Source of the DNA: Polaribacter sp. BM10 | GTDB taxonomy: Bacteria > Bacteroidota > Bacteroidia > Flavobacteriales > Flavobacteriaceae | Assembly (NCBI RefSeq): GCF_002005425.1 | Contig: NZ_CP019704.1 | Coordinates: forward strand, 1,116,001-1,180,000 | Reading direction: 5' to 3' | Length of the DNA: 64,000 nucleotides | Shown: in pieces, positions 49,426-58,834 of the stretch | How positions within the stretch are numbered: the stretch's first letter is position 1 | Layout: every line of letters starts with the position of its first letter | Position numbers and translations under genes: made by a program | The notes under the pieces: model-generated | Databases searched by the model: none | Told to the model about the DNA's origin: nothing | What the model saw: the letters and a program-made list of their open reading frames with translations, nothing else

Positions 49426-49576
49426 ATTTTAATACTTACAACAGATTACATTCTTAAAAGTAATCTTTTAATTTGCTGCAAATATCTAAAAAGTAAACCA
49501 AGCAATCTAAAAATTAGAAAAGTAATTGTGTAAAGTTAAAAGAAGTATTTGTACGAAACTTTAGGGCATAAAAAAT

Positions 49577-49670
49577 GGCAAGCTACCTACATCACACCGC
49601 TACAACCTAATACCTTTGCTGCGTTCCCGCCCTGGAGGATTCAAAGGGAGCTAGTTGTGTAGAACTTGCC
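49577..49670 (-). ncRNA. ffs: Signal recognition particle RNA (small bacterial type)
   Basis: Reverse-strand reading begins GGCAAGTTCTACAC and ends GTAGGTAGCTTGCC, and these ends pair to close a long hairpin. The apical region, CCTCCAGGGCGGGAACGCAG, matches the universal SRP tetraloop and Ffh-binding core. The RNA is about 94 nucleotides, without an Alu domain, and a T-run follows directly as terminator. It scaffolds Ffh and pairs functionally with FtsY, encoded about 10 kb away. Confidence 0.93.
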
Positions 49671-49849
49671 GATGCAAATTTACAATCTATTTTGATTAAA
49701 ACAATTAAAATTTTATTAATTTTTTTGTAACATTTTTAAATTACTGAATACTAATATATTGTTGCGATAGAAATATAAAAAAAAATTAAAAATTTATGCT
49801 ATCTCATCGAAATGAATATATTTGTATAACTAACTAATCAAAAAAACAA

Positions 49850-50371
49850 ATGGACAATCAAGCAAACAGTAAAGGTTTTATAGTAAACAACGGTGTAATA
49901 CTAGGTGTTGTAAGTGTAATATTCTATTTAGTATTATATGCTACAGGTAATCACTTAAAGCCACATTGGTCTACTAGTATTATAAATGCAGTAATTTTTA
50001 TAGGAGCTTTAATTCTTGGTATTAAACAATTTAAAGCAGCAAACGGTGGTTTTATGTCTTGGGGACAAGGCGTTAAAGTTGGTGTAGGTATTGCCGTTTT
50101 AGGCGGATTAATTATGGTGATTTATAACTACATCTTTATGAATTTTATAGAACCAGATTTCATGAATCAAATGACAGAAATTCAAAATCAAGCTTTCTTA
50201 GATCAAGGAATGACAGAAGAGCAAATTGAAGCTGCAAATGCCATGGGAGAATCTTTTAAAGGACCATTTATTATGGCGGCATTAGGTATCGTAAGTTATG
50301 CAATAGGTGGTTTTATAGTATCTGCAATTGCTGCAGCAATCATGAAAAAATCTGAAGAAGAAACTTACTAA
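49850..50371 (+). CDS. DUF4199 membrane protein
   Basis: This 173-residue protein has about four membrane segments (near 13-32, 42-60, 76-100 and 140-165). It contains the pattern FMSWGQGVKVGVGIAVLGGL, typical of DUF4199 proteins of Bacteroidota. The extramembrane loop (FMNQMTEIQNQAFLDQGMTE) is polar. No function is known. It precedes a GT2 glycosyltransferase by 51 bases, a common pair in flavobacteria. A TATATTTG box (49817-49824) 26 bases before the ATG is a plausible -7 element. Confidence 0.8.
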   Translation: MDNQANSKGFIVNNGVILGVVSVIFYLVLYATGNHLKPHWSTSIINAVIFIGALILGIKQFKAANGGFMSWGQGVKVGVGIAVLGGLIMVIYNYIFMNFIEPDFMNQMTEIQNQAFLDQGMTEEQIEAANAMGESFKGPFIMAALGIVSYAIGGFIVSAIAAAIMKKSEEETY

Positions 50372-50422
50372 ATTTTAAATTTATAAGTTTAATTTTACAA
50401 CTTATAACATTATATATTAAAT

Positions 50423-51379
50423 ATGGATATTTCGGTAGTAATACCACTTCTTAACGAAGAAGAATCTTTAGATGAATTATACAATTGGATTGCAAAAGTT
50501 ATGCAATCCAATTGTTATTTATATGAAGTAATTTTTATTGATGATGGTAGTACAGATGCTTCTTGGAAAACTATAGAAAAACTAGCCAAAGAACACGAAC
50601 CTGTTAAAGGAATTCGTTTTCAAAAAAATTATGGTAAATCTCAGGCTTTAGACGCTGGTTTTGAATTGGCAAAGGGTGCTGTTGTAATTACTATGGATGC
50701 TGATTTACAAGACAATCCAGAAGAAATACCAGAATTATATAATCTTATAACTAAAGAAGATTTCGACCTAATTTCTGGGTGGAAAAAGAAACGTTACGAT
50801 AACGTTGTTACTAAAAATATTCCTTCAAAACTTTTTAATGCTGCTGCAAGAAAAACATCTGGCCTAAAACTACACGATTTTAATTGTGGTTTAAAAGCTT
50901 ATAAGAATGAAGTTATTAAATCGGTAAAAGTTAGCGGAGAAATGCACAGATACATTCCTGTTTTAGCTAAAAATGAAGGTTTTACAAAAATTGGAGAAAA
51001 AGTTGTACAACACCAAGCAAGAAAATACGGAGAAACAAAGTTTGGAATGGACAGATTTGTTAACGGATTTTTAGATTTAATTACAATCTCATTCCTCTCT
51101 AAATTCGGCAAAAGACCAATGCACTTTTTTGGTCTTTGGGGAACTTTTATGTTTTTATTTGGTACAACAACTGCATTTTATATCGGTGCAGTTAAATTGT
51201 ATAAAGTTTTTAATGGCATCAAAACCATCTTAGTAACAGATAATCCTTGGTTTTACATTGCACTAACTTCTATGATTTTAGGAACCTTATTATTTTTAGC
51301 TGGTTTTATTGGTGAACTTATTATAAAAACCAAAACCAACGAAAAACACTACTCAATTAAAGAAAAACTAAATTTCTAA
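50423..51379 (+). CDS. GT2 glycosyltransferase, polyprenyl-phosphate sugar synthase type
   Basis: This 318-residue GT-A enzyme begins MDISVVIPLLNEEESLDELY and carries the nucleotide-binding FIDDGSTDASW and the catalytic DADLQDNPEE. Two C-terminal membrane helices (about 228-255 and 276-300) anchor it. The layout resembles DPM1/GtrB/ArnC enzymes that load a sugar on undecaprenyl phosphate. The sugar is not evident. It follows DUF4199 and precedes a phosphohexose mutase, so a cell-envelope glycan role is likely. Confidence 0.88.
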   Translation: MDISVVIPLLNEEESLDELYNWIAKVMQSNCYLYEVIFIDDGSTDASWKTIEKLAKEHEPVKGIRFQKNYGKSQALDAGFELAKGAVVITMDADLQDNPEEIPELYNLITKEDFDLISGWKKKRYDNVVTKNIPSKLFNAAARKTSGLKLHDFNCGLKAYKNEVIKSVKVSGEMHRYIPVLAKNEGFTKIGEKVVQHQARKYGETKFGMDRFVNGFLDLITISFLSKFGKRPMHFFGLWGTFMFLFGTTTAFYIGAVKLYKVFNGIKTILVTDNPWFYIALTSMILGTLLFLAGFIGELIIKTKTNEKHYSIKEKLNF

Positions 51380-51421
51380 CTGTATATTTGTAATTAAGTA
51401 TCAATTAAAAATCAAACCAAA

Positions 51422-53137
51422 ATGAGCGAAATATTAGAAAAAGCAAAACAATGGTTAACACCTACATTCGATAAAGAAACACAAGATCAAATTCAGAAAC
51501 TTATTAGTGAAAACTCATCTGAATTAACTGATAGTTTTTACAAAGACATGGAGTTTGGTACTGGTGGAATGCGCGGTGTAATGGGCGCAGGAACCAATAG
51601 AATAAACAAATATACATTAGGTATAGCAACACAAGGTTTGTCTAATTACTTAATTGAAAACGTAAATAAAGAGCAAATAAAAATTGTAATTGCTTACGAT
51701 TGTAGACATAACAGTAAAAAATTTGCTAAAATAGTATCAGATGTTTTATCTGCAAATAACATAAAAGTATTCTTGTTCGAAGATTTAAGACCAACACCAG
51801 AACTTTCTTTTGCTGTAAGGCATTTAGATTGTGATGCGGGTATAGTATTAACTGCGTCTCACAATCCGCCAGAATACAATGGTTATAAAGTATATTGGGC
51901 AGATGGAGGACAAATTGTACCTCCGCATGATGGCGGAATTATTGGTAAAGTAAACGCTTTAGATTTTTCTGAAATTAATTTTGATGCTAACGAAGATTTA
52001 ATTGAAACAATTGGTAAAAATGTTGACGATGTTTTCATTGAAGCATCAGTAAAAAATGGCTCTTTAGCAGAAAATATCAATAGAGATAATTTAAAAATTG
52101 TTTTTACTTCTTTACACGGTACTTCTATTGTATCTGTGCCAGATGCTTTGGCTAAAGCTGGGTATACAGATGTTCATATCGTAGAAGAACAAAGAGTTCC
52201 TAATGGCGATTTTCCAACGGTAAAATCTCCGAACCCGGAAGAGCCAGAAGCATTAAAAATGGCTACAGATTTGGCTAATAAGATAGATGCTGATATTGTT
52301 ATTGGTACAGATCCTGATTGCGACAGATTAGGTGTTGCAGTTAGAGATACTAATGGCAAAATGAAGTTGTTAAATGGTAACCAAACTATGGTTTTAATGA
52401 CTGAATTCCTTTTAAAGAAATGGAAAGAAGAAGGTAAAATGAACGGTAAACAATTTGTAGGTTCTACTATTGTTTCTACTGAATTGGTTAACGACGTAGC
52501 TGCAAATTATAATGTTGAAACTAAAATTGGTTTAACAGGTTTTAAATGGATTGCCAAAATGGTGAAAGATTTTCCAGAACTTGATTTTATTGGTGGTGGA
52601 GAAGAAAGTTTCGGATACATGGTTGGTGGCTTTGTAAGAGATAAAGATGCAGTTACAGCTACATTATTAGCTTGTGAAATTGCTGCTTACGCAAAACAAA
52701 ATGGTAGCTCTTTTTACGAGGAATTATTAAATATTTATGTTGATAATAAATTCTACAAAGAGCATTTAATTTCTATAGTTAAAAAAGGAATGGATGGAGC
52801 CGCAGAAATTCAGCAAATGTTAAGTGACATGCGTAATAATCCTTTATCAGAAATTGATGGCGAAAAAGTAGAATCTTTATCAGATTATCAAGCTTCAACT
52901 AAAAAGAACTTAATTACTGGTGAGGTATCTAAAATTAACATACCAAAATCTAATGTTTTAATTTATCAAACAGCAAACGGAACAAGAATTGCGGCTAGAC
53001 CAAGTGGAACAGAGCCTAAAATTAAATTTTATTTTAGTGTAAATTCTTCTCTTGATACAAAAGAAAATGCAGAAAAAGTAGAAGCTGAATTAGATGCTAA
53101 AATTCAACGAATTATTAAAGAAATGAAATTAAATTAA
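51422..53137 (+). CDS. Phosphohexose mutase (phosphoglucomutase/phosphomannomutase family)
   Basis: This 571-residue alpha-D-phosphohexomutase interconverts sugar 1- and 6-phosphates. The phosphoserine is S146 (LTASHNPPEYNGYK). The Mg2+ loop is GTDPDCDRLG (about 295-304), the sugar loop GGGEESFGYM, and the phosphate loop RPSGTEPKIKF. The length matches the PgcA-type of Bacteroidota. Glucose 1-phosphate is a likely substrate. A TATATTTG box lies at 51383-51390. Its stop TAA shares one base with the following ABC exporter start. Confidence 0.92.
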   Translation: MSEILEKAKQWLTPTFDKETQDQIQKLISENSSELTDSFYKDMEFGTGGMRGVMGAGTNRINKYTLGIATQGLSNYLIENVNKEQIKIVIAYDCRHNSKKFAKIVSDVLSANNIKVFLFEDLRPTPELSFAVRHLDCDAGIVLTASHNPPEYNGYKVYWADGGQIVPPHDGGIIGKVNALDFSEINFDANEDLIETIGKNVDDVFIEASVKNGSLAENINRDNLKIVFTSLHGTSIVSVPDALAKAGYTDVHIVEEQRVPNGDFPTVKSPNPEEPEALKMATDLANKIDADIVIGTDPDCDRLGVAVRDTNGKMKLLNGNQTMVLMTEFLLKKWKEEGKMNGKQFVGSTIVSTELVNDVAANYNVETKIGLTGFKWIAKMVKDFPELDFIGGGEESFGYMVGGFVRDKDAVTATLLACEIAAYAKQNGSSFYEELLNIYVDNKFYKEHLISIVKKGMDGAAEIQQMLSDMRNNPLSEIDGEKVESLSDYQASTKKNLITGEVSKINIPKSNVLIYQTANGTRIAARPSGTEPKIKFYFSVNSSLDTKENAEKVEAELDAKIQRIIKEMKLN

Positions 53138-54966
53138 TGGGATATTTTAAGGACATTTTAAAATACGAAAAGAAGTATAGAAAATTTACAATTTTAAATA
53201 TACTTTTCAATATACTTTATGCTATTTTTAATGTACTTTCTGTATTAGCATTTATTCCGGTATTAGGTATACTTTTTAGTACAAACAAAGAAGTTGTAAA
53301 AAAACCTACTTACCAAGGAATTACTAAAATTGGAGACTTTTTAAAAGAAAGTTTTTATCATTTTATTTCAGAAAAAATAGAAAACGAAGGCAATATAAAA
53401 ACATTAGTTTTTATTTGCCTTTTGGCTATTTCTTTGTTTTTTCTAAAAAACTTATTTAGATATTTAGCATCGTATGTAATTACATTTTTAAGAACAGGTG
53501 TTGTAAAAGATTTAAGAGACAATTTATATCATAAAATTGTAGAGTTACCTGTTTCGTATTTTTCTGAAAAGAGAAAAGGAGACATTATTGCTAGAATGAC
53601 TTCTGATGTTCAAGAGGTTGAAAACTCTATATTAACTTCTATAGAAACAATTGTTAGAGAACCTTTAACGGTAATTATTGCTATTTCTTTAATGCTTTTT
53701 ATGAGCGTTAAATTAACCTTATTTGTTTTTATTTTACTACCTGTTTCTGGTTTTATAATATCTTCAATAAGTAAAAAGTTAAAAGCAAATTCCATTAAAG
53801 CTCAAAAGGAAACTGGTAATTTTTTATCATTTATAGAAGAAACTTTAACAGGTTTAAGAATTATTAAAGGCTTTAACGCAGAAAATGTTATTGCAAATAA
53901 ATTTAAAAACTCAACTTTAAAGTTTAAGGAGTTGATGACTAACGTAATCCATAGACAAACATTAGCATCTCCTATGAGCGAGTTTTTAGGGTCTGCAACA
54001 ATAATTGCGATTCTTTGGTATGGTGGTACAGAGGTTTTGTCTAACAAAAGCTCTCTAAAACCTGACGAATTTATGGGTTATATTGTATTGTTTTATACTG
54101 TTTTAAATCCTATAAAATTAATTACAACCACTTTTTATAACATACAAAAGGGTGAAGCTTCTGCAGAAAGAATTATGTCTGTTTTAAACACTGAAAATAA
54201 TATAAAAGATATACCAAATGCTCTGCAAAAAAATGAATTCTCATCAGAAATAGAATTTAAAAATATTTCATTCAAATATAAAGATGATTATGTTTTAAAT
54301 AATTTTTCATTAACCATTAATAAAGGAGAAACAGTTGCTTTGGTAGGGCAATCTGGTAGTGGAAAATCTACATTAGCAAACTTAATAACTCGTTTTTATG
54401 ATGTAAATAAAGGTGAAGTTTTATTGGATAATAACAACATTAAAAATATCACTAAAAAATCTTTAAGAGATTTAATGGGAATCGTTTCTCAAGATTCAAT
54501 TCTTTTTAATGATACAATAGCTAATAATATAAAGTTAGGAACTCAAGACGCAACAGATTCGGCAATATTAGAGGCTGCAAAAATTGCAAATGCAGATGAG
54601 TTTATTCAAAATTTACCCGAAAAATACGATACCAATATTGGTGATAGCGGTAATACGCTTTCTGGCGGACAAAAACAGCGCTTATCTATTGCTAGAGCCG
54701 TTTTAAAAAATCCGCCAATAATGATTTTAGATGAAGCTACTTCTGCATTAGACACAGAATCTGAACAACTAGTTCAATTAGCTTTAGAAAAAATGATGCA
54801 AAACAGAACATCTTTAGTAATTGCACATAGATTGTCTACAATTCAAAAAGCAGATAAAATTGTGGTACTTAAAAAAGGTGAAATTGTAGAACAAGGTAAA
54901 CATGAAGAACTTCTTGCAAAAAAAGGAGAATACTTTAAATTGGTTACAATGCAAAGTTTATCTTAG
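53137..54966 (+). CDS. ABC exporter, MsbA-like fused permease-ATPase
   Basis: This 609-residue half-transporter has six membrane segments in residues 1-330. The ATPase domain has Walker A GQSGSGKST (about 403-411), signature LSGGQKQRLSIARA and Walker B MILDEATSALD. MsbA flips lipid A; other members export lipids or drugs. Envelope glycosyltransferase genes nearby support a lipid-linked substrate, by inference. It overlaps the upstream mutase by one base, and its stop abuts the convergent gene at 54967 with no spacer. Confidence 0.9.
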   Translation: MGYFKDILKYEKKYRKFTILNILFNILYAIFNVLSVLAFIPVLGILFSTNKEVVKKPTYQGITKIGDFLKESFYHFISEKIENEGNIKTLVFICLLAISLFFLKNLFRYLASYVITFLRTGVVKDLRDNLYHKIVELPVSYFSEKRKGDIIARMTSDVQEVENSILTSIETIVREPLTVIIAISLMLFMSVKLTLFVFILLPVSGFIISSISKKLKANSIKAQKETGNFLSFIEETLTGLRIIKGFNAENVIANKFKNSTLKFKELMTNVIHRQTLASPMSEFLGSATIIAILWYGGTEVLSNKSSLKPDEFMGYIVLFYTVLNPIKLITTTFYNIQKGEASAERIMSVLNTENNIKDIPNALQKNEFSSEIEFKNISFKYKDDYVLNNFSLTINKGETVALVGQSGSGKSTLANLITRFYDVNKGEVLLDNNNIKNITKKSLRDLMGIVSQDSILFNDTIANNIKLGTQDATDSAILEAAKIANADEFIQNLPEKYDTNIGDSGNTLSGGQKQRLSIARAVLKNPPIMILDEATSALDTESEQLVQLALEKMMQNRTSLVIAHRLSTIQKADKIVVLKKGEIVEQGKHEELLAKKGEYFKLVTMQSLS

Positions 54967-55734
54967 TTAATCGATATCTTGGTGTGTTTTAAATCCGAAT
55001 TTTCTATACACCATTTTTCTACCAATTTTAAACATGTTTTTGTAAACTAGTACAGATAATATAGCCTGATCTTGTCTGTGATTTGACCTGCTACTTCCTT
55101 CTGGAGCAATACAAGCTTTCTTTTTTGCACAATCACTCCATTTTTTAATTACATTTCTTGCAGCTACATTATTATAATTAGCAGCAACACATGCACCGTT
55201 TAAATTTCGTTGATTTAATATTTTAGAGTCATTAGAAATACCTAAACAATCTAAAGATTTTTCATGCGTCCATTCAGAAACAATACCTTTAGAAAAAGGT
55301 GAATAAAAACCATACAATTCTACTATCTTTCTAAGAGAATTTAATGGTTTAACAACTTTATTACCTCCGTCTAACCAACATACAGAAGTTTTAAATTCAT
55401 TTAATACAGTATCAATAATAACAGGTTTCCATGCATACTCACCAGCATTTACTTTCACATTAAAATATTCTGGATACTTAGCATAATCAAAATCTCTTAA
55501 CTCAAAGTTTTTAAAGTTCGATTTTATTTTTAGAACCTCATCAGAATTTAAACCAAGATTATAAATTATAGTTTTGGTATTTTTTTCATGAACTTTTAAA
55601 CTTTCTAAAAGCTGATAAAGGCTTTTAAAATGAGAACTATCAGAACCTGTTACTATAACTAATTCTTGTTTGCTATCAATAAAAAAAAGTCTAAGATCTA
55701 AAAATAAGGTTCTTATTTCTGTAAATAATTTCAT
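54967..55734 (-). CDS. Uncharacterised protein resembling nucleotide-sugar transferases
   Basis: This 255-residue protein has no signal peptide. It contains VIVTGSDSSHFKSLYQLLES near the start, AWKPVIIDTVLN and the acidic CWLDGGNKVV in the middle, and HRQDQAILSVLVYK near the end. The arrangement resembles GT8-like or DUF1647-type transferases, where the acidic motif would bind a metal. I regard this as likely but unproven. It stops at the base after the ABC exporter's stop and starts 4 bases after the CCA-adding gene, so it is probably the second gene of that transcript. Confidence 0.55.
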   Translation of the reverse strand: MKLFTEIRTLFLDLRLFFIDSKQELVIVTGSDSSHFKSLYQLLESLKVHEKNTKTIIYNLGLNSDEVLKIKSNFKNFELRDFDYAKYPEYFNVKVNAGEYAWKPVIIDTVLNEFKTSVCWLDGGNKVVKPLNSLRKIVELYGFYSPFSKGIVSEWTHEKSLDCLGISNDSKILNQRNLNGACVAANYNNVAARNVIKKWSDCAKKKACIAPEGSSRSNHRQDQAILSVLVYKNMFKIGRKMVYRKFGFKTHQDID

Positions 55735-55738
55735 GTAT

Positions 55739-57154
55739 TTATACTGAAAGTGTTAAACCCAATTTTTTTCCTTTTTCAATCATAAATTTATAGCAAGCAT
55801 CGTGCTCATTAGGTATTTTACCATCTAAAATAGCTTCTTTGATAGCTTCTTTAATTTGACCAATTTCTCTACATGGTTGTAGATTAAATGCTTCGATAAT
55901 TTCTTCTCCAGAAATTGGTGGCTGAAAATTTCGCACTCTATCTCTCTCTTCTACTTCTTTTATTTTAGCTCTTACAATTTCGAAATTGCTATGATATCTT
56001 TTAAATTTCTTAGGATTTTTAGTTGTAATATCTGCCTCACAAAGCGTCATTAAATCATTAATATCATCACCGGCATCAAAAACCAAACGCCTCACTGCAG
56101 AATCTGTAACATCGCTTGCTAAAACAATAGGTCTAGAACTAAGCATTACCATTTTTTTAACAAACTTCATTTTATTATTTAATGGCATTTTTAATCTTTT
56201 AAAGATTTTTTGAACCATTTTAGAGCCAACAAATTCATGCGAATGAAATGTCCAACCAACTTTTTTACTAAATCTTTTTGTTGGCGCTTTACCAATATCA
56301 TGCAACAAAGCTGCCCAACGAAGCCAAACATCATCTGTATTTTCAGAAATATTATCAACCACTTCTAAAGTATGATAAAAATTATCTTTGTGCTTCTGCC
56401 CTTCTACCTCTTCTACTCCTTTTAAAGCAATTAATTCAGGTAAAATTTGCTTTAACAATTTTGTTTTTTCTAGTAATAAAAAGCCAACAGATGGTTTAGA
56501 AGAAGACATAATCTTATTCAACTCATCAACAATTCGTTCTCTAGTAATTATATGTAATCGATCTGCATTTTTTGTTATTGCAGATAAAGAATCATGTTCA
56601 ATTTTAAAATTTAATTGCGCTGCAAATCGAATTGCACGCATCATTCGCAATGGATCATCAGAATATGTAATATCCGGACTTAACGGAGTTCTTATAATTC
56701 CGTTTTCTAAATCATCCATACCATTAAAAGGATCTAATAATTCACCAAAATTTGATTCATTTAAACTTAAAGCCAAAGCATTTATAGTAAAATCTCTTCT
56801 GTTTTGATCATCTTGCAAACTACCTTCGGTAACTTCTGGATTCCTACTTTCTTCTGTGTAAGACTCTTTTCTAGCACCAACAAACTCTATTTCTACATCT
56901 TTAAAACGTAACATTGCGGTTCCGTAGGTTTTAAAAACCTGAACCTTTGGTTTATTTGGTAATAAACTAGAAACTTTTAGCGCCAAATCGATACCGCTAC
57001 CAATTGCAACTACATCAATATCTTTTGCTGTACCTCTTTTTAAAAAAAAGTCTCTAACAAAACCACCAATTACATAACTTTCTACTTGTAGCTCTTTTGA
57101 TGCTTTAGATATAATATTAAAAATTTCTGATGAGATTGCTTCTGTATACTTCAT
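55739..57154 (-). CDS. cca: CCA-adding enzyme / poly(A)-polymerase-like tRNA nucleotidyltransferase with HD domain
   Basis: This 471-residue class II nucleotidyltransferase adds or repairs the 3'-CCA end of tRNAs. The catalytic core is GGFVRD (30-35) with D45-x-D47, a later RRDFTINALA (119-128), and the ERIVDEL element. An HD domain (H285-D286, ALLHDIGKAPT) follows and could provide phosphodiesterase activity, as in E. coli Cca. The length agrees with HD-containing forms. Homology to poly(A) polymerase is close, and the CCA role is preferred because this is the usual single member in Bacteroidota. Confidence 0.92.
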   Translation of the reverse strand: MKYTEAISSEIFNIISKASKELQVESYVIGGFVRDFFLKRGTAKDIDVVAIGSGIDLALKVSSLLPNKPKVQVFKTYGTAMLRFKDVEIEFVGARKESYTEESRNPEVTEGSLQDDQNRRDFTINALALSLNESNFGELLDPFNGMDDLENGIIRTPLSPDITYSDDPLRMMRAIRFAAQLNFKIEHDSLSAITKNADRLHIITRERIVDELNKIMSSSKPSVGFLLLEKTKLLKQILPELIALKGVEEVEGQKHKDNFYHTLEVVDNISENTDDVWLRWAALLHDIGKAPTKRFSKKVGWTFHSHEFVGSKMVQKIFKRLKMPLNNKMKFVKKMVMLSSRPIVLASDVTDSAVRRLVFDAGDDINDLMTLCEADITTKNPKKFKRYHSNFEIVRAKIKEVEERDRVRNFQPPISGEEIIEAFNLQPCREIGQIKEAIKEAILDGKIPNEHDACYKFMIEKGKKLGLTLSV

Positions 57155-57287
57155 ATTTCTTTAAAAGTGTTCGCAAATTTATTATTTTCTAAGCTTTTAA
57201 ACAGCAAATTAATCAAAGAAAATTGTAATAACATTTGTACTTTTGCGTATTGCATAAAAAATCACCTTTTTTTACTTAAAATTAACC

Positions 57288-58091
57288 ATGATTATTGTTA
57301 GAATACTTGGCGGATTAGGAAACCAAATGTTTCAATATGCGTATGCAAAGTCGCTAGAAATGAAAGGTTACGAAGTGCAATTAGATTTATCTAAAATAAA
57401 AAAATACAAATTGCATGGTGGTTATCAATTAGATAAATATAAAATTGATTTAAAAACTTCAAACTCATTCAATTTATTCTTATCAAAAATAAATCCGTTT
57501 AAAACCTTAAAAGAAAAGAATTTATTATTCGATAAAAATTTAACCAACTTAAAAGGAAACGAATATTTAAAAGGATATTTTCAGACAGAAAAATATTTTT
57601 CTGATATTAGAAGCGAATTAATTCATCAATTTGTACTTAAAGAAGAACTTTCTAACTCTACTAAACTATATAAAACCGAAATTTTAAAATCAGAAACTAG
57701 CTGTTCTATACATATTAGGCGCGGTGATTATGTAACAGATTCAAAATCGAACACTATACACGGAACTTGTAGTTTAGCATATTATAAAGAGGCTATTAAA
57801 ATCATCAATAAAAAACATTCTAATGTTACTTTTTTTATTTTTTCTGATGATATCAACTGGACAAAAGATAATTTAGTTATCGAAAATGCTGTTTATATAA
57901 ACCATAAATGTTTACCGCATGAAGACATTTATTTAATGAGCTTATGTAAACATAATATTACAGCAAACAGCAGTTTTTCTTGGTGGGGAGCTTGGTTAAA
58001 TAGAAATAAAAATAAAACTATAATTGCACCAAAAAATTGGTTTGTAGATAAAGTAAACGAAATTGCTTGCCAAAACTGGATAAAAATATGA
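57288..58091 (+). CDS. Alpha-1,2-fucosyltransferase-like enzyme (GT11)
   Basis: This 267-residue GT-B enzyme begins MIIVRILGGLGNQMFQYAYA, the GT11 N-terminal motif. HIRRGDYV (142-149) matches the HxRRxD GDP-fucose motif. ANSSFSWWGAW is the third conserved block. It probably transfers fucose from GDP-fucose to an envelope glycan. A TACTTTTG box (57238-57245) may be its -7 element. It overlaps the next glycosyltransferase by 4 bases. Confidence 0.9.
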   Translation: MIIVRILGGLGNQMFQYAYAKSLEMKGYEVQLDLSKIKKYKLHGGYQLDKYKIDLKTSNSFNLFLSKINPFKTLKEKNLLFDKNLTNLKGNEYLKGYFQTEKYFSDIRSELIHQFVLKEELSNSTKLYKTEILKSETSCSIHIRRGDYVTDSKSNTIHGTCSLAYYKEAIKIINKKHSNVTFFIFSDDINWTKDNLVIENAVYINHKCLPHEDIYLMSLCKHNITANSSFSWWGAWLNRNKNKTIIAPKNWFVDKVNEIACQNWIKI

Positions 58092-58834
58092 TAACTTATA
58101 AAGTTTACTATATAAATTTAGATAAAAGCTTCGAAAGAAGAGATTTTATGGAAAATCAATTTAAAAAATTGAATATTCCATTAACTAGAATGCCTGCCAT
58201 TTACGGTAAAGAATTACCAAAAGCGTATTTAGAAAAAGCAAAAAAACAACACAATATACTTACTCATTTTCCGTATTTAAACGATGGTGAAATAGGTTTA
58301 ACAAAAACGTACTTTGATCTTTGGAGTATTGTTGCCAACCAAAAAGAAGATTTTGCAATTATTTTAGAAGATGATGCATTATTAACTGATGATTTTTTTG
58401 ATGATTTAGAAAAAATCTTAATTTCTGCCACCAATAAAGATTTTATTGATATTGCAGGTAGAAAAGGTTTTTTATCTATAGAAAGTAAAGAATTGCTGAA
58501 CAAGTTTGCAATACCTGCTCTACAAACAACAGGGCAAATAATAGGTAAAGATGCTGCTAAATTATTATCTAAAAACTTAACCACATATTATGCACCAATA
58601 GATGTTTTAAAGCAAGATGTATTTAAACACAAAGTAAAAGTTTACACTACTGTTAAAAGTTATGTTAGTAGTAATGATAAAAATGTTGGTGGCACAACCA
58701 TTCAACAAAAAAGTATGCCGAAAGTTAAAAAGATTTTAAGAGAAATTTTAAGACCAATTTGGCAACTAATTGCATTTTTAACTTATAAAAATTATCGATT
58801 TTTTAGGAATATTATTTTTTATAAAAGCAATTAA
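58088..58834 (+). CDS. GT25-family LPS/envelope glycosyltransferase
   Basis: This 248-residue GT25 enzyme carries the signatures YYINLDKSFERRDFMENQF and AIILEDDALL, the latter holding the metal-binding acidic pair. GT25 members often add galactose or related sugars to LPS or oligosaccharides. I place the start at 58088 (MITYKV...), giving an ATGA overlap with the fucosyltransferase. The alternative upstream TTG at 58067 is less likely. The gene ends with four bases overlapping the convergent GT2 gene. Confidence 0.85.
   Translation: MITYKVYYINLDKSFERRDFMENQFKKLNIPLTRMPAIYGKELPKAYLEKAKKQHNILTHFPYLNDGEIGLTKTYFDLWSIVANQKEDFAIILEDDALLTDDFFDDLEKILISATNKDFIDIAGRKGFLSIESKELLNKFAIPALQTTGQIIGKDAAKLLSKNLTTYYAPIDVLKQDVFKHKVKVYTTVKSYVSSNDKNVGGTTIQQKSMPKVKKILREILRPIWQLIAFLTYKNYRFFRNIIFYKSN

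Noticed and set aside
49443..49466. Small hairpin between the SDR gene and SRP RNA as terminator
   Set aside because: AGATTAC/GTAATCT forms a 7-bp stem, but its T-run lies on the plus strand, where no gene ends.
58067..58087. Upstream TTG start for the GT25 gene
   Set aside because: It would overlap the fucosyltransferase by 25 bases. The ATG at 58088 gives the usual ATGA coupling and a natural GT25 N-terminus.
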